The notes below the pieces were generated by a model. The model was not told where the DNA came from. It did not search any database and saw only the letters and a program-made list of their open reading frames with translations. From Polynucleobacter meluiroseus (GTDB lineage Bacteria; Pseudomonadota; Gammaproteobacteria; Burkholderiales; Burkholderiaceae): a stretch of DNA of 64,000 bases. The position numbers and the translations under genes were made by a program. The stretch lies in the NCBI RefSeq assembly GCF_900205755.1, contig NZ_OANS01000002.1:1-64000 (forward strand). Reading direction: 5' to 3'. This document shows, piece by piece, positions 40,795-50,098 of the stretch. Within the stretch, counting starts at the first letter, position 1; each line of letters starts with the position of its first letter.

Positions 40795-41631
40795 CTACTT
40801 ACTCTGGCCGCCTACCTCAACTATGCCATTTTCTTTGGCAATTCCGGTGACAACACTGCCATTACTGACTTTAACTTTGACTATCTCACCTTCTGAAGCT
40901 TCATTTAAGGCCTGGCCGTCGGTACTGATCGAGAATCCCTTGCCGCCACTAGCAACCCTCACAGATTGCCCTTTTTGCACAATCAGGGGCATTTTGAGCA
41001 TTTCTTTTTTGAGGACGGTGCCTGCTACCAAGGACATTCGGGCGGTTTGACCGATCACTCGGTTAAATTCCGTAAAAATGCCGGTTGGCAGGATGGTTAG
41101 ATCGCCTTTTTGAAGCTGTAATTCATTGGCGGAGATAGTTTGACCTTGGCCAATCGGGGCTCCAGCGACAACATAGTTGGCAATGATGCTGACATTCGCT
41201 TGGACATACACGGTCCAAGGTTTAGGTTGACCACAACGCACGCCCACAGTCGTTCTGCCCCAAGCAGCGCTATTTGGAGGAAAAAAGGCTTCTGGAGAAG
41301 GGCAATAGGTCAATTGCGTGCCTTCTTCCATTGGGGTGACGGTAATTTCCGCCTTGCCTGGGGAACCAGCACTTTGGGTCGTCAAAAAGTCTTTCACCTT
41401 TTGATTAATGATGCGTAGGTTTTGAAAAGTAGGGGGATTACCTGCGTTGACAGCTGTATTAGATGCCGGAGCCTGCGCCCAGCTGATTTTGGGGTAGAGC
41501 ACCAAAAAAGAGATCAACACACTAGCAATGATGCCAATGATCAGGGTCTCAAAACCTTGCAAAAAAGACCCGAAAAGGGGCTTTTGGGCTGTTTTCTTGA
41601 ACTCTAAGGGGGTTTCGTATGAGGAATGCAT
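40795..41631 (-). CDS. flgA: FlgA, P-ring assembly chaperone
   Basis: 278 residues. Hydrophobic export segment at about 30-50 (TLIIGIIASVLISFLVLYP) after a long cytoplasmic N-terminus, then SAF and FlgA C-terminal domains (VSIIANYVVAGAPIGQGQTISANELQLQKGDLTILPTGIFTEFNRVIGQTARMSLVAGTVLKKEML...VASGGKGFSISTDGQALNEASEGEIVKVKVSNGSVVTGI). It assists FlgI polymerisation in the periplasm. Divergent from flgB. Confidence 0.9.
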   Translation of the reverse strand: MHSSYETPLEFKKTAQKPLFGSFLQGFETLIIGIIASVLISFLVLYPKISWAQAPASNTAVNAGNPPTFQNLRIINQKVKDFLTTQSAGSPGKAEITVTPMEEGTQLTYCPSPEAFFPPNSAAWGRTTVGVRCGQPKPWTVYVQANVSIIANYVVAGAPIGQGQTISANELQLQKGDLTILPTGIFTEFNRVIGQTARMSLVAGTVLKKEMLKMPLIVQKGQSVRVASGGKGFSISTDGQALNEASEGEIVKVKVSNGSVVTGIAKENGIVEVGGQSK

Positions 41632-41717
41632 GTTTAATTCCAGTCCAAAAGGATGGCGAAACCATGATTTTAGGATTTTGGGGGCCAGTCAATGCCTCAA
41701 TTAGCCGAACTATTACC

Positions 41718-41758
41718 CCTTTTATTGGCAAATCAAGGAAGGGGCGGGCAAATTACAT
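41718..41758 (+). promoter_or_regulatory. Recurring flagellar promoter motif, copy H (flgB operon)
   Basis: CCTTTTATTGGCAAATCAAG, then TTACAT at 41753. About 90 bases before flgB, with the same motif-to-10 spacing as copies A-C and E. Confidence 0.4.
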
Positions 41759-41802
41759 TAGTGAAAATGCCATTAATAGGTATTTGCAATGCTACATAAC
41801 CT

Positions 41803-41829
41803 ATTACGGCTGACTTGAGGATTTCTTTA
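41803..41829 (-). promoter_or_regulatory. Candidate sigma-28 promoter facing flgA
   Basis: On the reverse strand: TAAAGAAA, 11 bases, GCCGTAAT. The TAAAG and GCCG cores are exact; the rest of the -10 is weaker. Confidence 0.35.
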
Positions 41830-41847
41830 GGGAAATTGGAGAAATAA

Positions 41848-42285
41848 ATGGATAAATTAGACGCGCTCTTTGATTTTAATGCAACCGCCCTACGGGTGAG
41901 AGCTCAACGCCAAGAAATTTTAGCGGCCAATATCGCCAATACAGATACCCCGAACTATAAAGCACGGGATATCGACTTTGCTGCATCCCTCAAAAAAGCC
42001 CTCGAGGCCAATGTGGCTAGTGCAGCAAATAATGCTGCGGTGAGTTCCAACGGCAATATGTCGCTTACTACTACTCATGGCCAACATATTCCGGGCGGCA
42101 ATGGCCTCAGTGAAGCTGACTTGCTGTATCGCCCCCTCATTCAGGGAAGTGTAGACGGCAACTCGGTTGATGGTGAGGTGGAGAGAACGGCGTTCGTGGA
42201 TAACGCCATTCATTACGAAGCCAATATCACGATGCTCAATGCTCAGATTAAAGATATGACCACAGCACTGAACTCTGGCAATTAA
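41848..42285 (+). CDS. flgB: FlgB, proximal rod protein
   Basis: 145 residues with the N-terminal rod signature ALRVRAQRQEILAANIANTDTPNYKARDIDF and C-terminal helix NAIHYEANITMLNAQIKDM. GGAG precedes the ATG. First gene of flgBCDEFGHIJ. Confidence 0.94.
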   Translation: MDKLDALFDFNATALRVRAQRQEILAANIANTDTPNYKARDIDFAASLKKALEANVASAANNAAVSSNGNMSLTTTHGQHIPGGNGLSEADLLYRPLIQGSVDGNSVDGEVERTAFVDNAIHYEANITMLNAQIKDMTTALNSGN

Positions 42286-42306
42286 TTTAGATAGAACGGA
42301 ATAACT

Positions 42307-42717
42307 ATGTCCTCCTTACAAAACGTTTTTAATATCTCTAGTTCAGCGATGAGCGCACAGTCTCAGCGCTTAAATACCGTTGCCAGTAACTTAGCCAACG
42401 TGGATAGCGCGACAAGTTCTAGTGGTCAGCCTTACAAGGCCAAGCAAGTTATCTTCGAAGCAACACCGGTTGGCACATCAGGTCATCAGGGCGTTAAGGT
42501 CAATAAGGTGATTGAAGATCAAACACCCGCTCGCATGGTGTATGACCCAGCTAACCCATTAGCCGATAAAGATGGCATGGTAGCAATGCCTAACGTGAAT
42601 GCTACCCAAGAGATGGTGAATATGATCTCTACATCACGCTCGTATCAAAACAACGTTGAAACGATGAACGCTGCAAAAACGATGTTGCAAAGAACTTTAA
42701 CCATTGGCCAAAACTAA
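42307..42717 (+). CDS. flgC: FlgC, proximal rod protein
   Basis: 136 residues: FNISSSAMSAQSQRLNTVASNLANVDSATSSSGQPYKAKQVIFE at the N-terminus and NVNATQEMVNMISTSRSYQNNVETMNAAKTMLQRTLTIGQN at the C-terminus, the canonical FlgC ends. Confidence 0.95.
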   Translation: MSSLQNVFNISSSAMSAQSQRLNTVASNLANVDSATSSSGQPYKAKQVIFEATPVGTSGHQGVKVNKVIEDQTPARMVYDPANPLADKDGMVAMPNVNATQEMVNMISTSRSYQNNVETMNAAKTMLQRTLTIGQN

Positions 42718-42730
42718 TTAGGACCAGACC

Positions 42731-43435
42731 ATGACTACTATCCAAAATAATCCCAGCGTGACTACATTGCCAAGTGCGACTAATAATTCGAGTGCCGCTG
42801 GTAGTGCAAGTGCAGCGATTAGTGCCTCTGCTAGCTCTGCCTCACAAATACAGGATCAGTTTATGACCTTGTTAGTTGCGCAAATGAAATATCAAGATCC
42901 AACCAATCCGATGAACAGCGCCGAGATGACAAGTCAGATGGCGCAGATTTCAACAGTCGATGGCGTGAATAAACTCAATGGCTCCATGAATTCACTATTA
43001 ACACAAATGCAAACCAATGAAGCTTATCAAGCTTCCAGTATGGTTGGTAAGAGTGTCATGGTTCCTGGCAATACTTTGAACTTGACTAAGGGTCAAGCAA
43101 ACTTTGGTGTGCAATTGAGCGCACCCGCAAGTTCACTCAAAGTCAATGTGTTAAATGCTGCTGGTCAAACTGTCAATGTGTTGACTTATGGTGCTGAGCC
43201 TGCTGGCACAGTGCCACTTTCATGGAATGGTAAAGATGCTGCTGGCAATCAATTGCCTGATGGTAAATACACTTTCCAGTTAGCAGCTAACGTTGCTGGA
43301 CAAAATGTGAACCCAACTGGTTTAACAGTGGCAAGCGTTACTGGCATTCTGAATCCTACAGCAAATACTAGTACGCAGATCATGTTGGATAACAACACGA
43401 CTACCAATATTTCTAACGTGGCACAGATTCGTTAA
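42731..43435 (+). CDS. flgD: FlgD, hook scaffold / cap protein
   Basis: 234 residues. Low-complexity Ser/Ala N-terminus, then QIQDQFMTLLVAQMKYQDPTNPMNSAEMTSQMAQISTVDGVNKL, and the FlgD Tudor-/Ig-like parts (WNGKDAAGNQLPDGKYTFQLAA). It caps the growing hook and is discarded afterwards. Confidence 0.93.
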   Translation: MTTIQNNPSVTTLPSATNNSSAAGSASAAISASASSASQIQDQFMTLLVAQMKYQDPTNPMNSAEMTSQMAQISTVDGVNKLNGSMNSLLTQMQTNEAYQASSMVGKSVMVPGNTLNLTKGQANFGVQLSAPASSLKVNVLNAAGQTVNVLTYGAEPAGTVPLSWNGKDAAGNQLPDGKYTFQLAANVAGQNVNPTGLTVASVTGILNPTANTSTQIMLDNNTTTNISNVAQIR

Positions 43436-43486
43436 TTTGCACGCTAAATATCCACTAATAATACTGATCATCACAAAAGGATTTAC

Positions 43487-45067
43487 ATGTCACTCGTCGA
43501 AGGATTAAGCGGTTTAAATGCGGCCTCAGAACATTTGAGCGTGTTAGGTAATAACATTGCCAACAGTGCAACTGTGGGTTTTAAGACTTCGAGTGTTGAC
43601 TTTACCAACGTACTCGCAAGCCATCTGAATGCTGCTAATTCTGGATCACCAGTACAAACGGGTGGTGGCGTGCTGGCATCCAATGTGATGCAGTCTTTTA
43701 CACAGGGTCCGATTAATACAACTACAGCACCACTTAATGCAGCCATTGTTGGCCAGGGAATGTTTGTATTGAAAGATCCTGTTTTGGGTCAGACAGTTTA
43801 TACGCGCAATGGACAATTTACCGAGAGTGATACTGGATTTTTAGTAAATGGCTCTGGGTTTAAGGTTTTAGATATCACTGGTACGGCAATTCAATTGCCA
43901 TTAGCACCGAATGATATTCGCCCTGGCTCAGCCAATACCAATCAGGTAGATGCGATTGGCTTTAATTCACCACTATCTCCTTATGGCACGGTTACTTTTG
44001 GTGGCTTAAGCTACACCAATACCGATGGCAAAACATTGACTGCTGCGCAAGTTGCATCCTTGTTTAGCGGCTTACAAGCGGGTGATACACCTGATACGAT
44101 TGCAGCTCGCTTTAGCAATTCTGCTACGAATAATTACCCACTATTTACGCCTGCCAATAACACGGTGAGCTTTAATAATCTCGCCGCCAATGAGAGCATT
44201 ACTGTCGCAGGGATGACATTTACCGCTGGTGCATCAGGCGCAACAGCAGCGAATGTGGCAGCAGCCTTTGCCGGTCTAGCGGATGGCACTGTTAAAAATA
44301 GTGTGAGCGTGACTGATGGCGTCATTAATGGCACTTTAACTGGCGTTAATACTACCGGCGCACAAGTCAGTAATGGCGCTCTTGCTTTTACCAATAGTAA
44401 TAACACTACCAATATACAATTACCAGTAAGTGCTTCGAATGGAAATACTCCCAGTGTTGCTAATGCAGCACCAGTGCGTACTGGCCTATTCGCTGGTGTA
44501 TTAAGTAATTACAACACGCTCGCTGCAGTGCCGGCTAATATTCCGACAACCTATTTAGGTCAGAATATTACACCCGCTCAGCAAGCAAATACCAGTTGGG
44601 TGCAGGCAACTTATACCGGATTTGGGTCGCAGCCAACAATTAATGTAACTGCATCTGGGTTCCTGACAGGATCTAATCCGCTAGTCGAGACTAAGACTCC
44701 TGGAACAGTTGTAGCCCATTTAAATACCATGGCTATTGATGAAACTGGCACCATTATTGGTACTTACAGCGATGGCCTCACTAGCAAAATTGCGCAAATT
44801 GGTGTGGCCACTATTCCTAGTTACACCGGTTTAAAAGCGGTAGGTAACGATACTTGGGTACAAAGCTCAAAATCAGGTACACCTGCGCTAGGTACGGTGC
44901 AATTGGCTGGTAGCAAGATGCAAGGTTCTGCACTTGAGGGGTCCAATGAGAATCAAACACAAGACATGGTGGCTTTACTAGCAGCACAGCAGGCCTATCA
45001 AGCCAGTGCTCAAGTGGTCAAAATTGAAAATCAAATCTATCAAACCCTGATTGGTATGAACGGTTAA
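43487..45067 (+). CDS. flgE: FlgE, hook protein with an inserted adhesin-like module
   Basis: 526 residues, longer than the ~400 usual. Canonical ends: LSGLNAASEHLSVLGNNIANSATVGFKTSSVDF and EGSNENQTQDMVALLAAQQAYQASAQVVKIENQIYQTLIGMNG. Between about 160 and 300 lies an extra region with the same module as in flagellins 1 and 2: VSFNNLAANESITVAGMTFTAGASGATAANVAAAFAGLADG (226-267), with a weaker copy at 167-220 (GTVTFGGLSYTNTDGKTLTAAQVASLF). AAGGA precedes the start. Confidence 0.92.
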   Translation: MSLVEGLSGLNAASEHLSVLGNNIANSATVGFKTSSVDFTNVLASHLNAANSGSPVQTGGGVLASNVMQSFTQGPINTTTAPLNAAIVGQGMFVLKDPVLGQTVYTRNGQFTESDTGFLVNGSGFKVLDITGTAIQLPLAPNDIRPGSANTNQVDAIGFNSPLSPYGTVTFGGLSYTNTDGKTLTAAQVASLFSGLQAGDTPDTIAARFSNSATNNYPLFTPANNTVSFNNLAANESITVAGMTFTAGASGATAANVAAAFAGLADGTVKNSVSVTDGVINGTLTGVNTTGAQVSNGALAFTNSNNTTNIQLPVSASNGNTPSVANAAPVRTGLFAGVLSNYNTLAAVPANIPTTYLGQNITPAQQANTSWVQATYTGFGSQPTINVTASGFLTGSNPLVETKTPGTVVAHLNTMAIDETGTIIGTYSDGLTSKIAQIGVATIPSYTGLKAVGNDTWVQSSKSGTPALGTVQLAGSKMQGSALEGSNENQTQDMVALLAAQQAYQASAQVVKIENQIYQTLIGMNG

Positions 45068-45106
45068 GACGGATAGATGATGAGAGCTGAAAGCTAAGGA
45101 GAATCT

Positions 45107-45847
45107 ATGGATCGTATTATTTATACCGCAATGACTGGAGCCCAACACATCTTGGACCAGCAGGCGACGAACTCCAATAATTTGGCGAACGTATCGACTA
45201 CCGGATTTAAAGCGCAGATTGATTCCTTCTTATCTGTGCCGATTAAGGGTGGTAGCTTAGATACGCGCTCTTTTGTAGTCAACGCATCTGGCGGTACAGA
45301 CTTTAGCCCAGGCGCTATTAAACAAACAGGTCGCACCTTGGATGTGGCGATTGAAGGTAAGGGCTGGTTTAGTGTGCAACGCCCTGATGGATCAGAAGGT
45401 TTGACCCGCAATGGCTCATTCAAGATTAGTGAGAATGGTATTTTGCAAACTGCTGGTGGACGCAATGTGCTAGGTGGTGGTGGCCCAATTACCATCCCCC
45501 CAAACGTGAATATCTCCATTGGTGCTGATGGCACGATTTCCAGCGTGGATCCTGCAGTGAGTGGAAGTCCTTCTACTCCGATTGACGTCATAAAGCTTTC
45601 TAATCCTGATGAAAAAAGTTTAGTGCGTGGAGACGATGGCCTATTTAAATCTTCTACTGGCGCTGGCTTTACAGCAGACCCCGCTGTGAAGGTGGTCAAT
45701 GGCGCCTTAGAAGATAGCAACGTGAGCGTGATTCATAGTATGGTCAATATGATTTCTTTGGCCCGTAGCTTCGATATTCAAATGCAGCTCATGAAGAATG
45801 CTGAGAATAGCGACCAACATGCCGCTCAGCTCTTCAATTTAAGTTAA
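45107..45847 (+). CDS. flgF: FlgF, proximal rod protein
   Basis: 246 residues: [36 protein letters not shown] at the N-terminus; GKGWFSVQRPDGSEGLTRNGSFKISENGILQT; C-terminal VSVIHSMVNMISLARSFDIQMQLMKNAE. Strong AAGGAGA before the ATG. Confidence 0.94.
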   Translation: MDRIIYTAMTGAQHILDQQATNSNNLANVSTTGFKAQIDSFLSVPIKGGSLDTRSFVVNASGGTDFSPGAIKQTGRTLDVAIEGKGWFSVQRPDGSEGLTRNGSFKISENGILQTAGGRNVLGGGGPITIPPNVNISIGADGTISSVDPAVSGSPSTPIDVIKLSNPDEKSLVRGDDGLFKSSTGAGFTADPAVKVVNGALEDSNVSVIHSMVNMISLARSFDIQMQLMKNAENSDQHAAQLFNLS

Positions 45848-45888
45848 GACTTTATGTGTCAAGATGCACCTAAATTAAAGGAAATAAG

Positions 45889-46677
45889 ATGATACGCTCG
45901 CTCTGGATTTCAAAAACTGGCCTAGAAGCACAACAAACCCAAATGGATGTGATCTCCAATAACTTGGCGAACGTGAGTACATCTGGCTTTAAAAAATCAC
46001 GTGCGGTGTTTGAGGATTTGCTCTATCAAACCCTACGTCAGCCTGGCGCCCAATCATCGCAGCAGACCCAATTGCCTTCTGGTATGCAAATCGGTACCGG
46101 TGTAAAGCCCGTAGCTACTGAGCGCATCTTTACTCAAGGTAACTTGCAGCAAACTAGCAACAACACTGATATCGCCATTAACGGTAGCGGTTTCTATCAG
46201 GTCTTGATGCCAGATGGCACAACCCATTATACCCGTGATGGCAGCTTCCAGATTAATAGCACTGGTCAGCTGGTCACTTCAAGTGGTTATACGATTCAGC
46301 CGCCGATTACAATTCCGGCTAATGCTCAGACTGTGACTGTTGCCGCTGACGGTGTGGTTTCTGTCACTTTGCCAAATACTGTTGCGCAAACGCAAATTGG
46401 CCAAATTCAGTTGGCAACCTTTATTAATCCAGCAGGTTTGAGTGCAAAAGGTGAGAACCTCTATGCAGAAACTGCAGCCTCTGGTACACCAAACCCATCG
46501 AACCCTGGCGCCAATGGCACCGGTGTTTTGGTACAAGGTTTTGTGGAAACTTCTAACGTGAACGTCGTTGAAGAAATGGTCAATATGATCCAAACGCAAC
46601 GCGCTTATGAAATCAATAGTAAGGCGATTACAACATCAGATCAGATGTTGCAACGTTTAGCTCAATTGGGTGGTTAA
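45889..46677 (+). CDS. flgG: FlgG, distal rod protein
   Basis: 262 residues, the normal FlgG length. N-terminus [45 protein letters not shown]-terminus [38 protein letters not shown]. Forms the distal rod passing the P and L rings. Confidence 0.96.
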   Translation: MIRSLWISKTGLEAQQTQMDVISNNLANVSTSGFKKSRAVFEDLLYQTLRQPGAQSSQQTQLPSGMQIGTGVKPVATERIFTQGNLQQTSNNTDIAINGSGFYQVLMPDGTTHYTRDGSFQINSTGQLVTSSGYTIQPPITIPANAQTVTVAADGVVSVTLPNTVAQTQIGQIQLATFINPAGLSAKGENLYAETAASGTPNPSNPGANGTGVLVQGFVETSNVNVVEEMVNMIQTQRAYEINSKAITTSDQMLQRLAQLGG

Positions 46678-46682
46678 TACAA

Positions 46683-47378
46683 ATGCATTTACCGTTTAAT
46701 TTTCGCTGGAGCGCTTTGTCATGCTCCTCCTCTATCAAGATGATCAGTGTCATCTCGGCGCTATCAATCTTGGGAGCTTGTGCAGTAACGCCCTCGACAA
46801 TTACGCAAAATCCGGGCCCAGGAACTACCCGTTCTTACGCTGGACAAGCTGCTCCTGGAACTATTTATAGCACTGGGAGCTATCGACCCATTTTTGAAGG
46901 TAATCGTGCCCGTGCCGTAGGCGACACTGTCACAATTGTGGTGGCCGAGAGTACTCAGAGTAAAACGACTTTAGATAATTTGTCATCTAAGACTGCATCA
47001 TCTACTGCTACTGCAAAAGACCAGTTTGGTAATACGGTCAGTCCAACTTGGAGCTGGGCTAATGGTCTTTCAAATGAGAACAAGGGCGGGGGGCAGCAAG
47101 ACAATACTTTTACAGGCAGCATTGCAGCAACTGTGCTCGAAGTATCACCTAATGGGTACTTAACAGTAGCAGGCGAGAAGCAAATCGGCTTTGATGAAGG
47201 TGCACAGTTTATTCGTTTCTCAGGAACGGTTAATCCAAAAATGATTACTGTTAATAATACTGTTGATTCCAATACCGTTGCAGATGCGCGCATTGAGTAT
47301 CGTACCAATAACACCATTGATAGTTCTTATATGGCGAGTTCCGTAACCCGTTTTTTCAAAACCATGTTGCCTTTCTAA
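46683..47378 (+). CDS. flgH: FlgH, L-ring lipoprotein
   Basis: 231 residues with lipobox LGAC following a hydrophobic stretch (MISVISALSILGAC), so the mature protein is a lipoprotein in the outer membrane. FlgH core: YRPIFEGNRARAVGDTVTIVVAESTQSKT...FTGSIAATVLEVSPNGYLTVAGEKQI...ARIEYRTNNTI. The N-terminal extension before the lipobox is longer than usual; an inner ATG at 46740 is an alternative start. Confidence 0.94.
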   Translation: MHLPFNFRWSALSCSSSIKMISVISALSILGACAVTPSTITQNPGPGTTRSYAGQAAPGTIYSTGSYRPIFEGNRARAVGDTVTIVVAESTQSKTTLDNLSSKTASSTATAKDQFGNTVSPTWSWANGLSNENKGGGQQDNTFTGSIAATVLEVSPNGYLTVAGEKQIGFDEGAQFIRFSGTVNPKMITVNNTVDSNTVADARIEYRTNNTIDSSYMASSVTRFFKTMLPF

Positions 47379-47384
47379 TTGCTT

Positions 47385-48575
47385 ATGTTATTGCTAAACA
47401 GAACCCATCGTTTTTCATTGTTTAGAGCAGACAAATCACCTCAGTGGCTAAAAAGTCTTGTGGTGTTTTTGGTCGTTTGCGCTGGATTTTTGGCAAGTAT
47501 GGTGATTGCTCCTACTGCACATGCAGAACGTATTAAAGATTTAGCAAATATCCAAGGCGTTCGTAGTAACCAATTAATTGGTTATGGCTTGGTAGTGGGT
47601 TTAGATGGAACTGGTGACCAAACTACGCAAACTCCATTCACCCTCCAGAGTACCTTGAACATGTTGCAGTCCTTAGGGGTTACTCTGCCTCCGGGTACTT
47701 ATTCACAAATTCAGTTGAAGAACGTTGCTGCAGTAATCGTGACTGCCAACTTGCCACCATTTGCACAAATTGGTCAAAACTTAGATGTGACTGTTTCTGC
47801 TATGGGTAATGCAAAAACATTACGTGGCGGCACACTCCTATTAACGCCTCTAAAAGGTGCTGATGGACAGGTTTATGCCATGTCGCAGGGTAACGTCGTG
47901 ATTGGTGGCGCAAGTGCATCCGCTAACGGTAGCTCCGCAACCATTAACCAGCTCAATGCAGGTCGTATTTCTGCGGGGGCGACTGTTGAAAGAACCATTC
48001 CTAATAATTTATTGGGTATGGAAATGGTCAGTCTTGAGTTAAGAAGCTCAGACTTTTCTACTGCCAGCATTGTGACTGCGGCCATTAATAAGCGTTTTGG
48101 CAAGCCCATTGCTTTTGCCCAAGACTCTAGAGTGATTCAAATTGATCCGAATACTGTCGAGAACGGTAATCGAGTGCAATTCTTAGCTGCCTTAGAAAGT
48201 ATCGACGTCATTCCAGCCAAGGGTGAGGCGAAGGTCATTCTTAACGCAAGAACAGGTTCGATTGTGCTTAATCAAACGGTTGAGCTAGAGAACTGTGCAG
48301 TAGCGCACGGTAACTTGACTGTGGTGATCAGTACAACACCAGTAATCAGTCAGCCAAGTGCATTCTCGAATACGGGCAATACGGTTGAGGCGAAGGTATC
48401 TCAAGTGAGCTTGAACCAAGATCCAGGCAATGTAATCCAGTTGGCCGGTGGCGCATCCTTATCTGATGTAGTTCGTGGGCTGAATGCCGTTGGTGCCACA
48501 CCACAAGACTTGGTCGCCATCTTGCAGGCCATCAAAGCAGCTGGTTCGCTACGTGCTGAGCTTGAGATTATTTAA
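47385..48575 (+). CDS. flgI: FlgI, P-ring protein
   Basis: About 396 residues from ATG 47385 (TTG 47379, right after the flgH stop, is also possible). Sec signal (LVVFLVVCAGFLASMVIAPTAHA), then RIKDLANIQGVRSNQLIGYGLVVGLDGTGDQTTQTPFT and C-terminal LSDVVRGLNAVGATPQDLVAILQAIKAAGSLRAELEII, both diagnostic. Polymerises around the rod in the periplasm. Confidence 0.95.
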   Translation: MLLLNRTHRFSLFRADKSPQWLKSLVVFLVVCAGFLASMVIAPTAHAERIKDLANIQGVRSNQLIGYGLVVGLDGTGDQTTQTPFTLQSTLNMLQSLGVTLPPGTYSQIQLKNVAAVIVTANLPPFAQIGQNLDVTVSAMGNAKTLRGGTLLLTPLKGADGQVYAMSQGNVVIGGASASANGSSATINQLNAGRISAGATVERTIPNNLLGMEMVSLELRSSDFSTASIVTAAINKRFGKPIAFAQDSRVIQIDPNTVENGNRVQFLAALESIDVIPAKGEAKVILNARTGSIVLNQTVELENCAVAHGNLTVVISTTPVISQPSAFSNTGNTVEAKVSQVSLNQDPGNVIQLAGGASLSDVVRGLNAVGATPQDLVAILQAIKAAGSLRAELEII

Positions 48576-48586
48576 GCAACACCACC

Positions 48587-49603
48587 ATGGCATTGCCTAG
48601 TAACTCTATTTCAGCGTCTGATGTCAGCAATCAACTGGCATTGGATACTAATAGCCTATCTAGTCTCAAAAAATCTGCCAAAGAGAACTCCCCTGAGGCT
48701 ATCAAAGGCGTTGCTAAGCAATTTGAGGCGATCTTTATCAATATGATGCTCAAAAGTATGCGTGAAGCCAGTCCACAGGACGGCCCTTTTAATACTGAGC
48801 AAAACAAACTCTACACTTCGATGTTTGATCAGCAGTTGAGCCAAAAACTCTCATCGGGCAAAGGTATTGGCTTGGCTGATGTATTGGTGAAGCAATTGAG
48901 TAAGTCTGCGGGCATTCCAACGGATTCACTGAAGCCAGGGGATGAGCCTATTACCTCCAAAGCTTTAGGTCTGAATCGCTTTGATCCCAATACTAGTTCA
49001 AAAGTGGCTGCCTATACCTCAATGGCATCTATGTCTAGTGCTAAAGCGAGCCCGTCTTTCATGGATAAGGTCTCCAAACTCTTTACTTCGCTAGAAGATG
49101 CAGGTGAGGCAATGGCCTCTTCTGTGGGTAGCACTCTAAAAGAAGCGGTTAGTTCTTTTACGAACAAAATGGCTAGCTATGCACAGCAGGCTAGTAATGC
49201 TTCTGGACTACCGGCACACTTTATGCTGGGTCAAGCTGCTTTAGAAACAGGTTGGGGTAAGAAAGAAATTAAAGGGGCTGATGGCACCCAGAGTAATAAT
49301 TTATTTGGCATTAAGGCAGGCGGCAGTTGGACTGGTAAAACTGTTTCTGCAGTCACTACTGAATATATCAATGGTGAAAAGCAACAAAGAGTCGAAAAAT
49401 TCAGAGCCTACGATTCTTATGCAGACTCATTTAAAGATTTTGCAAACTTGATTTCAAGTAATCCACGCTACCAGAATGTTCTTAATAACCTCGGTAACAT
49501 TAATAGCTATGCTGACGCAATGGCAAAAGCGGGGTATGCAACGGATCCGGATTACGCCAAGAAGTTGGCTAGTGTGATTAAGCGGGTGAGCAATCCCTCT
49601 TAG
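48587..49603 (+). CDS. flgJ: FlgJ, rod-binding muramidase
   Basis: 338 residues. N-terminal rod-cap domain (VAKQFEAIFINMMLKSMREASPQDGPFNTEQNKLYTSMFDQQLSQKLSSGKGIGLADVLVKQL) and a C-terminal glucosaminidase-type domain at about 190-335 (LPAHFMLGQAALETGWGKKEI...NNLFGIKAGGSWTGKTV...FRAYDSYADSFKDFANLI). The Glu in ALETGWG is the expected catalytic residue. It opens the wall for the rod. Last gene of the operon. Confidence 0.94.
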   Translation: MALPSNSISASDVSNQLALDTNSLSSLKKSAKENSPEAIKGVAKQFEAIFINMMLKSMREASPQDGPFNTEQNKLYTSMFDQQLSQKLSSGKGIGLADVLVKQLSKSAGIPTDSLKPGDEPITSKALGLNRFDPNTSSKVAAYTSMASMSSAKASPSFMDKVSKLFTSLEDAGEAMASSVGSTLKEAVSSFTNKMASYAQQASNASGLPAHFMLGQAALETGWGKKEIKGADGTQSNNLFGIKAGGSWTGKTVSAVTTEYINGEKQQRVEKFRAYDSYADSFKDFANLISSNPRYQNVLNNLGNINSYADAMAKAGYATDPDYAKKLASVIKRVSNPS

Positions 49604-49627
49604 TGGGTTCGGGTAAATTAACCCGCT
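49602..49627. terminator. Weak terminator between flgJ and a convergent gene
   Basis: AGTGGGTT / AACCCGCT, an 8-bp stem with one wobble pair and a ten-base loop, overlapping the flgJ stop; no clear T-run. Confidence 0.35.
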
Positions 49628-49631
49628 AGGT

Positions 49632-49991
49632 TTATTGCACCCACTCTTTGAGGGGTACTAATTGTTCGTCTATAAATGCTTCCATTACGAAGCGATCGGC
49701 ACCACTAAGATTGGGGTTGATGTGCTTGAATAATAGAAAAACAATCATTTGAATGGCATTTTTACGAAATTCATGAGGAAACATGACGTTCACTTGCAGA
49801 TTCGAGGCGGCTAGGACGCTTTTAGAGTCAAGGGATCTTAGTTCTGGAATTTGACTCTTTTGACCATCTATCATCCTCACTAAAGCGACTGTATATTCAG
49901 CCCCACTGCGCATGCCGTCATTAAAAGCCTGACACAGCAGTCGGGCAGCTCTTTTGTCGGCTACTCTGATTTTGGAGGTATTGGTTTTCAA
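49632..49991 (-). CDS. Unknown small flagellar-locus protein, family member 3
   Basis: 119 residues from TTG 49991 (start uncertain; no good ribosome-binding site). Shares with the genes at 17465 and 50099 the ordered pattern ARLLCQAFN, IPELRSLDSKSVLAAS, FPHEFRKNAIQMIVFLLF, and with 50099 also the C-terminal LVPLKEWV (LLPIKFW in the other). Helical, cytoplasmic, no known domain. Divergent from the 50099 gene and convergent with flgJ. Confidence 0.62.
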   Translation of the reverse strand: MKTNTSKIRVADKRAARLLCQAFNDGMRSGAEYTVALVRMIDGQKSQIPELRSLDSKSVLAASNLQVNVMFPHEFRKNAIQMIVFLLFKHINPNLSGADRFVMEAFIDEQLVPLKEWVQ

Positions 49992-50056
49992 GGGATTTGG
50001 GCTATAACGTACCAGGATACCGCTTCATTTTAGAGGATGTCATAATGCCATGACTA

Positions 50057-50085
50057 TTGAGATGTATTGTATTCAAAACTATTAA
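50057..50085 (+). promoter_or_regulatory. Putative sigma-70 promoter
   Basis: TTGAGA, 17-base spacer, TATTAA. The predicted transcript start is only a few bases before ATG 50099. Confidence 0.4.
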
Positions 50086-50098
50086 AACTGGACCCTGT

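Noticed and set aside
45121..45720. 199-codon reverse frame inside flgF
   Set aside because: Antisense shadow of a well-conserved rod gene; composition Pro/Ser-rich as expected of a complementary frame.
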